Origin: Bartonella ancashensis
GTDB taxonomy: Bacteria; Pseudomonadota; Alphaproteobacteria; Rhizobiales; Rhizobiaceae
DNA: 64,000 nucleotides
NCBI RefSeq assembly: GCF_001281405.1
Contig: NZ_CP010401.1
Coordinates: forward strand, 768,001 to 832,000
Direction: 5' to 3'
This document shows, one piece after another, positions 58,112 to 64,000 of the stretch. The notes below the pieces were generated by a model. The model saw only the letters and a program-made list of their open reading frames with translations. It did not search any database and was not told the origin of the DNA. Position 1 is the first letter of the stretch. The number at the start of each line of letters is the position of its first letter. The translations under genes were made by a program, and so were the position numbers.

Positions 58112-59311
58112 TTAATTTGGAGCTTGTTTTTTAGAACTAACAATTAAATCACGGAAATGCTGAAATAAATAATGGCTATCTTGTGGCCCAGGAGACGCTT
58201 CGGGGTGATATTGTACAGAAAAAACCGGTTTCCCAACGATTTGAATACCACAGTTCGAGCCATCGAAGAGCGAAATATGTGTTTCTTCTACATGTTGAGG
58301 CAGTGATGCAGAATCTACAGCAAATCCATGATTCATGGATACAATTTCTACTTTCCCAGTGATAAAGTTTTTGACGGGATGGTTCGCACCATGGTGTCCC
58401 TGGTGCATTTTTATGGTCTTAGCTCCAACCGCTAAGGCAAGAAGTTGATGACCAAGGCATATACCCAAAATAGGTATATTAGAACTAATAAGCGTTTTTA
58501 TAGTTGGGACAGCATATTCAGCTGTGGCAGCCGGATCTCCAGGACCATTAGAAAGAAAGACGCCATCAGGATTCATCATCAAAATTTCTTCTGCACTTGT
58601 ATGAGCCGGTACAACAGTTACACGTGCGCCTTGTGCGGCTATGAGACGAAGAATATTACGCTTAATTCCATAATCAACAGCAATAATGTGAAACTTAAAT
58701 TCGCTATTAGTGCTGTAGCCTTTGTTCCAGGTCCACGGTTTCTCATTCCATTCTGTAGACTTCTTCGACGTTACCTCTGTTGCGAGATCAAGGCCAGTAA
58801 GACCTGACCATTTGCATGCACGCTCTTTCAGAGAGTTGATATCAAAATTTCCATCAGGGTCATGAGCGATAACGGCATTTTGTAATCCTCTTTCACGGAT
58901 AAGGATAGTTAGTGCACGTGTATCAATACCACAAAGTGCAATGATTTTACGCTTTTTAAGCCATTGATTTAAACTTTCATTGGCACGATAATTGGAGGGT
59001 TTAGTATGCGTTTTGAAAATAGCCCCGACAGCACCATAATAGTGAAGAGGTACGAGATCTTCAATATCTTCATCATTGGTTCCCACATTACCTATGTGGG
59101 GAAAAGTGAAGTTAACGATCTGTCCAGCATATGATGGATCCGTTAGGATCTCTTCGTAGCCTGTAATGGCAGTATTAAAACACACCTCAGCTTCTACAAT
59201 GCCAGGAGCGCCTGCACCATCTCCTTCAATGACTGTCCCATCTGCAAGAACCAAAACCGCTGTGGGTTTCTTTATACTCCAAGGGTTAAAAGATGAAGTG
59301 ATTTGTGCCAT
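58112..59311 (-). CDS. carA: Carbamoyl-phosphate synthase small subunit
   Basis: The 399-residue glutaminase supplies ammonia to CarB. The N-terminal CPSase domain contains VEAEVCFNTAITGYEEILTD (about residues 39-58). The class-I amidotransferase domain carries the nucleophile Cys in LGICLGHQLLALA and the His/Glu pair in QYHPEASPGPQD. It is full-length. It is transcribed toward carB but is separated from it by the oppositely oriented MFS gene, so the two are not in one operon. Confidence 0.97.
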   Translation of the reverse strand: MAQITSSFNPWSIKKPTAVLVLADGTVIEGDGAGAPGIVEAEVCFNTAITGYEEILTDPSYAGQIVNFTFPHIGNVGTNDEDIEDLVPLHYYGAVGAIFKTHTKPSNYRANESLNQWLKKRKIIALCGIDTRALTILIRERGLQNAVIAHDPDGNFDINSLKERACKWSGLTGLDLATEVTSKKSTEWNEKPWTWNKGYSTNSEFKFHIIAVDYGIKRNILRLIAAQGARVTVVPAHTSAEEILMMNPDGVFLSNGPGDPAATAEYAVPTIKTLISSNIPILGICLGHQLLALAVGAKTIKMHQGHHGANHPVKNFITGKVEIVSMNHGFAVDSASLPQHVEETHISLFDGSNCGIQIVGKPVFSVQYHPEASPGPQDSHYLFQHFRDLIVSSKKQAPN

Positions 59312-59487
59312 AGTACGTACTCACAATTTACGCCATAAAAAACCGCAACCATAACAGATGTTGTGTACCATTATCACAATGTTTGCTTAAGGGTGGAAGT
59401 ATAAGTACATTCCATCAAGAGGTAAAGGTTTATTTTGTAATTAACGAGATATGTATTTTCTATATCAGCAGAATTTTATGAACTGAG

Positions 59488-59748
59488 TCAGTGTTTCTTT
59501 GATCGGATTTTTCGGCCAATCCATATGAGAGCACAGGCTCCTACAAAACCAAAAACAAGATAGCTAATCCAGCCAGAAATTCTTATACCCAGAAGGCCAA
59601 AAAAGAAATTGGATAATGTAGCTCCGACTATGCCTAAGATGATGTTGAGCAACATTCCGGTCTTACTTTTCATGTAATATTGTGCAGCCCAGCCAGCTAA
59701 GCCACCAATAAGAATAGCTGAGATCCATCCGATATTTACGTGTTCCAT
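59488..59748 (-). CDS. GlsB/YeaQ/YmgE-family small membrane protein
   Basis: The 86-residue protein has three membrane helices with Gly-rich motifs (ISAILIGGLAGWAAQYYM, NIILGIVGATLSNFFFGLLG, then VFGFVGACALIWI) and a basic tail. This is the family once called transglycosylase-associated; members respond to stress but their role is unclear. GGAGG nine bases before ATG 59748 sets the start. In-frame codons up to 59841 are not family-like. Confidence 0.87.
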   Translation of the reverse strand: MEHVNIGWISAILIGGLAGWAAQYYMKSKTGMLLNIILGIVGATLSNFFFGLLGIRISGWISYLVFGFVGACALIWIGRKIRSKKH

Positions 59749-60546
59749 TATAAATTTCCTCCATATCATTGAAATTTTTGTTTTGGTTGGGATAGATTTT
59801 ATGAGGTTAAAATTTCCATTGATCACTAATAGATGGATCATACAGATTAATGGTATATTGTTTTGTGTATTTCAGCTATGTTTTTTTGTAATGTAGGCTT
59901 ACAATTAGAGGTTCGAGATTGAATTTTTTGTTAAAGTGAAACTCACGAGCAATGATTTTGCAGTGAATCCCCTTCTTTTAGTAGCAGGACGGATCATAGA
60001 GGTTAGAATAGGATTTTTTTAAAGGTTACGTATGGTACAAAAAACTAGAGTTCTTCTGTTTTTAGGTAATTTTCTTTAATGTAAATATTTAAAGTGTTTC
60101 AAAATTATGGAGCTGATTTTTTTATACTAGAAGATACGAAATATGAGCATGACATGAAACGAAAACATTCAAGGTAATATGTCTAGCAGTTAAAACAATA
60201 GCATAAAAGTAGTGAAGTAGATTGTTTTAGACTGCGTTATTAGTGACTGAAGGAACATAGGCCTAAATAAGGGACAATAAAAGAACAGACAAAAAGTGTG
60301 ATTGTTGTAGAACTTCATGAAGCCATCACGTATAAGCAATTTAAAGATTATGGCAAATGATGGATTGGACACAACATAGTATAATTCAGCACTTAAGTGC
60401 TTCACCATAAGTGCACTTAATTCTGAGTATGAACCAAAGAAGCACCTACAAGAGGGAAGAACACCAGCGGATTATTCATAATTGCTTATTTCTCGCTCAA
60501 AATGTGCTTTAATTTGAAAAACTTATATAATAGATCTTCGTTGAGT
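59749..60546. other. AT-rich intergenic region with two adjacent palindromes
   Basis: About 800 bases without a credible gene. The only open frame of size (minus strand, 60190-60408, 72 codons) has no ribosome-binding site and an unlikely Phe/Tyr/Cys-rich composition. Two palindromes lie at 60388-60419 (listed separately). Confidence 0.5.
60388..60419. repeat. Two adjacent perfect palindromes built from GCACTT/AAGTGC
   Basis: AGCACTTAAGTGCT (60388-60401) and TAAGTGCACTTA (60408-60419) are each perfectly self-complementary. They share the hexamer AAGTGC in alternating orientation and lie six bases apart. They are about 130 bases beyond the end of the mechanosensitive channel gene. They could be an operator or a hairpin; there is no T run. 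Confidence 0.8.
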
Positions 60547-61773
60547 TTATTTTTTTTCATAGGGATGAATAAAGTTATAACTGCTTGGATTCTGAAAAAC
60601 CCTTAGACCAAAATCAGGGAGAATAGAGTAAAGGTGATCAAAGATATCAGACTGAATTCTTTCATATTCTAGCCAGACAGTTGTGTTAGTAAAACAATAA
60701 ATCTCTAAAGGTAAACCGTTTGGTGTTGGGGATAATTGCCTCGTTATGAGGATCATATCTTTTTGAATATTGGGGTTTGCCCTCAAATAGGACAAAATAT
60801 ATGCACGAAAAGTCCCTATATTCGTTAAGCGGCGAGTATTAGCTAGTACGTTATGATTTTTTCCTAATTGAGAATTCCATTTACTTATTTCGGGTAATTT
60901 TTGCGCAAAATAGCTTTTTAATAGACTGAACTGTGCAAGATATTCTTGTTCGTCTATTGTGTGAAAGCGAATACTTAATTGGTCAATAAATAAAGATCGT
61001 TTAATGCGCCTTCCTCCTGACTCTTGCATACCACGCCAATTTTTAAAAGGGTCAGTAACCAATTTTCGAATGGGAACTGTAGTGATTGTTTTATCAAAGT
61101 TTTGCACTTTAACTGTATGTAGTGCAATTTCGATAACATCACCATCTGCACCAAGGTTAGGAATTTCGATCCAATCACCAACACGCACCATGTCGGTAAA
61201 TGAAATTTGAATACCTGCAATAAGAGAAAGGAGTGTATCCTGAAAAATTAATAACAGAACGGCTGCCATCGCGCCAAGACCGGAGAAAAGAATGAGAGGG
61301 GACCGATCTATCAATGTTGATAACATCAAGATGACAGCAATAACAAAAAGCACAATCTTTGCAATTTGAATATAACTTTTTATTGGTTTTAGGCGTGCTG
61401 CTGGTTTTTGTTCGTAAAGAATATTAATAACACTGAGAAAAGAAGAAATTATTAAGACAACAAGGAAAATGATGAAGGCATTAGACACATTCTTGATAAT
61501 GGTTGTGAATATGCGGGGTAAAGTTGGTATAAAGTCAATACAAGTTGAAAAGATAAGGGCTGCAATTATATTTGCCATATTTTTAATAGCAAATTCGATA
61601 TCAACAGCTATTTTTGGGGGCAGAAATTCAGAAAGTTTTTTTGCTCCGTGATTTAGCAGAGTACGCGCTAAAAGTTTGGTACAAAACGCTACAAGGGTGA
61701 GTATAGTGAAAAAACCAACCGTTTTAAGTAGTGAGTATTGAGTAGAAAGTTCAGTTATTTTTTCTATCGTCAT
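60547..61773 (-). CDS. Mechanosensitive ion channel, MscS family, YbdG type
   Basis: The 408-residue protein has about five membrane helices and the MscS pore/beta-domain block: LLLIFQDTLLSLIAGIQISF (end of the pore helix), VRVGDWIEIPNLGADGDVIE, and ALHTVKVQNFDKTITTVPIR. Length and layout fit YbdG, the miniconductance channel that releases solutes on mild hypo-osmotic shock, rather than the shorter MscS. I use ATG 61773, with AGGA about nine bases upstream. An in-frame start at 61797 adds eight residues. Confidence 0.88.
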   Translation of the reverse strand: MTIEKITELSTQYSLLKTVGFFTILTLVAFCTKLLARTLLNHGAKKLSEFLPPKIAVDIEFAIKNMANIIAALIFSTCIDFIPTLPRIFTTIIKNVSNAFIIFLVVLIISSFLSVINILYEQKPAARLKPIKSYIQIAKIVLFVIAVILMLSTLIDRSPLILFSGLGAMAAVLLLIFQDTLLSLIAGIQISFTDMVRVGDWIEIPNLGADGDVIEIALHTVKVQNFDKTITTVPIRKLVTDPFKNWRGMQESGGRRIKRSLFIDQLSIRFHTIDEQEYLAQFSLLKSYFAQKLPEISKWNSQLGKNHNVLANTRRLTNIGTFRAYILSYLRANPNIQKDMILITRQLSPTPNGLPLEIYCFTNTTVWLEYERIQSDIFDHLYSILPDFGLRVFQNPSSYNFIHPYEKK

Positions 61774-61900
61774 TTGTAGATCCTGCCTATAATACAATCT
61801 ATGATAGAGAATTTAGTGAATGTTTGAAAGAGATCATTGGACTTAATATTCCAAAGTAGTTAAATATGCAGAAGAGAATTTTAAAACTCTGTGAGAGATA

Positions 61901-63802
61901 ATGCGTTTTTTGCCTAGTTTCCTTAACGAGATTCGCGCCAAATTACCAATTTCAACGATCATTGGCCAAAGGGTGACATTCGATCCCCAAAAAAGCAAGC
62001 CTTCACGAGGGGATTTTTGGTGTTGCTGCCCATTTCACAGTGAAAAAACACCAAGTTTCCATTGTGATGACCGACAAGGATATTATTATTGTTTTGGTTG
62101 TGGTGTAAAGGGTGATATTTTTAATTTTCTTTGTGAGCTTGATGGATTACAGTTTTCCGAAGCTGTAAAGTATTTAGCTAACTTAGCAGGTATGAAACTT
62201 CCTGCGCTTGATCCACAAAGTTATAAACGCGAGATGCAGAAGAAAAATCTGTACAGCGTTATGGCGATAGCAACGGATTTTTTTCAATATAGTTTACGAG
62301 GTAGGGAAGGGGAACAGGCACGCCTTTATCTTAATGAGCGTGGTGTCACATCAGAACTTATAGAACGGTTTCGAATCGGTTTTGCACCAGCAAGGCGCAC
62401 AGCTTTAAAGGAAGCTTTGAGTGCGCGCGGTATTTCAGTCAAAAATATGGAAGATTGCGGCCTCCTTGTATCAGGAGAAGGTATTGGCGTTCCTTATGAT
62501 CGATTCAGAAACCGTATTATATTTCCTATTGATGATTTACAAGGACGTGTTGTAGCGTTTGGGGGAAGATCGTTAGATCAGGATACACAGGTAAAGTATC
62601 TGAATAGTTCAGAAACAGCACTTTTCCATAAAGGAGATATGCTATACAACGCTTCTTTTTTTCGTCGAAATTTTACGAAGGAAAAAAAGAAAGATCATCC
62701 TGTCCTTGTTGTTGAAGGTTATATGGACGTTATCGCCTTAACAAAGGCAGGTTTTGAAAAAGTAGTTGCTTCTTTGGGAACAGCACTTACAGATGCACAA
62801 ATAACACTTTTATGGAAAATAGAACCTAATCCAGTTTTATGCTTTGATGGAGATGATGCGGGTTTAAGGGCTGCCTTCCGTGTTGTAGATCGTATATTAT
62901 CTCTTCTAAAGGTGGGTTTTTCTGTGCGCTTTGTCATACTACCGCAGGGAAAAGATCCTGATGAAATTGTTCGTGCTGGTGGAGGGGATAATTTTGATTC
63001 TTATATACAAAAATCAATTTCTTTGATTGAATTTTTATGGCTACGTGCTACTTATGGGAAGAGCTTTGGAGCACCGGAAGCGCGAGCGGCACTAGAAAAA
63101 AACTTAAACAAGAAATTTTTTACAATTAAGGATGAAGCTCTACGTCGCTATTATTTGCAGGATATAAAAAAACGACTTTTTGATTTTTTTCATTCTGATT
63201 TTTTGAAAAGAAAAAATGGAAGTGGATATGATCGTAAATCTGAAAATGGTGTATCTGTAGGTAAGACTTTTTCTACTTTAGAAAATTCAGATATGGTGCG
63301 AAATTTTCCGCAATCCATTCCCTTGCGTGAGGCCGTTATCTTACTCACTTTAGCTCATTATCCTGACCTTTGGCATGAAAATTTTGAAATTCTTTCTGAA
63401 TTAGAGTTAAAAAATTCTAGAGTGATGAGTTTTCACCAGTCTATGTTAGAAATTTTAGGAAATAAGCATATCCATGTTAATGGGGAAATGGTTATACTTT
63501 TAGAGAAGAAAGGACATAAGGCCATTTTAGAGCACATGAAAAATCTTGTGCATCGTATCGGTATGCGTGCTTTTTTCACAAGTGCTCCTATAGAAGATGC
63601 ACGTTCTGTGTTAAAACAGGCGCTTTACTTGCATCTTCAAGAACACAACCTACATAAGAGGCTACAAGATATTGAAGAACAGTTTATGAATAATCCAAGC
63701 AGTGAGGTTTTTAATTTACTGCGTGAAGTAAAGATTGAATTAGAAAAAACACAGGCAACAGAAGCCTTAATTGAGGGGTTTGGGCGTTGGTTGGATAAAT
63801 GA
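61901..63802 (+). CDS. dnaG: DNA primase
   Basis: The 633-residue enzyme makes RNA primers at the replication fork. The N-terminal zinc finger reads CCPFHSEKTPSFHC, then YYCFGCGVKGD (about residues 41-72). The polymerase core has the family's RNRIIFPI and VAFGGRSL blocks, and the Toprim fold has VVEGYMDVIALTKAGF and LCFDGDDAG, with metal-binding acids. The C-terminal helicase-binding part is more variable. In alphaproteobacteria rpoD usually follows, which fits the noncoding sequence at the window end. Confidence 0.96.
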   Translation: MRFLPSFLNEIRAKLPISTIIGQRVTFDPQKSKPSRGDFWCCCPFHSEKTPSFHCDDRQGYYYCFGCGVKGDIFNFLCELDGLQFSEAVKYLANLAGMKLPALDPQSYKREMQKKNLYSVMAIATDFFQYSLRGREGEQARLYLNERGVTSELIERFRIGFAPARRTALKEALSARGISVKNMEDCGLLVSGEGIGVPYDRFRNRIIFPIDDLQGRVVAFGGRSLDQDTQVKYLNSSETALFHKGDMLYNASFFRRNFTKEKKKDHPVLVVEGYMDVIALTKAGFEKVVASLGTALTDAQITLLWKIEPNPVLCFDGDDAGLRAAFRVVDRILSLLKVGFSVRFVILPQGKDPDEIVRAGGGDNFDSYIQKSISLIEFLWLRATYGKSFGAPEARAALEKNLNKKFFTIKDEALRRYYLQDIKKRLFDFFHSDFLKRKNGSGYDRKSENGVSVGKTFSTLENSDMVRNFPQSIPLREAVILLTLAHYPDLWHENFEILSELELKNSRVMSFHQSMLEILGNKHIHVNGEMVILLEKKGHKAILEHMKNLVHRIGMRAFFTSAPIEDARSVLKQALYLHLQEHNLHKRLQDIEEQFMNNPSSEVFNLLREVKIELEKTQATEALIEGFGRWLDK

Positions 63803-63832
63803 AGTAGATAAAGTTGGATCAACAGGATAAAA

Positions 63833-63857
63833 TGATTCGCGTTTTTAACGCGAATCA
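63833..63857 (+). terminator. Perfect hairpin downstream of dnaG
   Basis: TGATTCGCGTT (63833-63843) pairs exactly with AACGCGAATCA (63847-63857) around TTT. An 11-bp stem this close (31 bases) to the dnaG stop suggests transcript processing or termination. No T run follows, so a Rho-independent stop is uncertain. Confidence 0.5.
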
Positions 63858-64000
63858 GTCACCAACAGCGTGTTGTAGAGTGGCGGTTGAATTTTAGGAA
63901 AAGCGGGAAATTGGTTTTGCTGTATGCTGTGAATTATCTCAGGAAAGCTGAGAGCTATCAGGAGAATTTTTGTTTTCCATATGAAATAGGGATGTACAGA

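Noticed and set aside
60190-60408. Minus-strand open frame of 72 codons
   Set aside because: There is no ribosome-binding site, the Phe/Leu/Tyr-rich composition is that expected of AT-rich DNA, and it starts within the palindromic region.

Overview
The window reads as a chromosomal segment of an AT-rich, reduced-genome alphaproteobacterium of the order Rhizobiales, most likely a Bartonella. The evidence is a complete CtrA locus (chpT, ctrA, a fliJ-like gene and sciP/DUF1153), a DUF1134 EipA protein, a BA14K-family protein, an alphaproteobacterial CarB of 1164 residues, the lgt-midA-pgeF and prs-rplY-pth clusters, and long AT-rich gaps with decayed fragments. The species cannot be decided from the sequence alone. 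There is no CRISPR array, insertion sequence, prophage or rRNA; one tRNA gene (Met, CAT) is present.

Layout. 1-5.8 kb: a peptide-type ABC transporter operon (tail of one binding protein, a second complete one, two permeases, two ATPases), then tRNA-Met. 6.1-8.2 kb: an oxidoreductase/aminotransferase pair that fits GnnA/GnnB, which make the 2,3-diamino sugar of lipid A. 8.4-12.5 kb: an envelope and cell-cycle hub (EipA, ChpT, CtrA, FliJ-like, SciP). 12.8-18.5 kb: mnmA, a SpoU-type methyltransferase relative with damaged motifs, a probable unannotated small RNA near 15.1 kb, a CDF transporter, a phosphoesterase and a GNAT enzyme. 18.6-25.4 kb: a four-gene overlapping operon, MoxR ATPase - DUF58 - large BatA/DUF4159 membrane protein - second large membrane protein. 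25.7-36.1 kb: housekeeping genes for tRNA maturation and translation (cca, trmL, ychF, pth, rplY), prs, an L,D-transpeptidase, pgeF, midA and lgt.

36.3-43.7 kb: ubiK, a YbjN protein, an OmpR/EnvZ-type two-component pair, an MBL-fold hydrolase, a BA14K protein with a decayed copy beside it, and uvrB. A 1-kb gene desert with a 34-bp perfect AT palindrome leads to greA and an LPS-core-type glycosyltransferase. 46.5-64 kb: TrkH, thioredoxin reductase, a LysR regulator, aspartate aminotransferase, a cold-shock protein, carB, an MFS exporter, carA, a GlsB-type membrane protein, a YbdG-type mechanosensitive channel and dnaG.

Most genes are ordinary core genes. The points most worth a second look are the small RNA at about 15.08-15.18 kb, the duplicated GANTC element in front of ctrA, the MoxR/DUF58/DUF4159 operon, the methyltransferase with lost catalytic motifs, the decayed BA14K copy, the terminator-like hairpin in the greA leader, and the unusual starts of trkH and the MFS gene.
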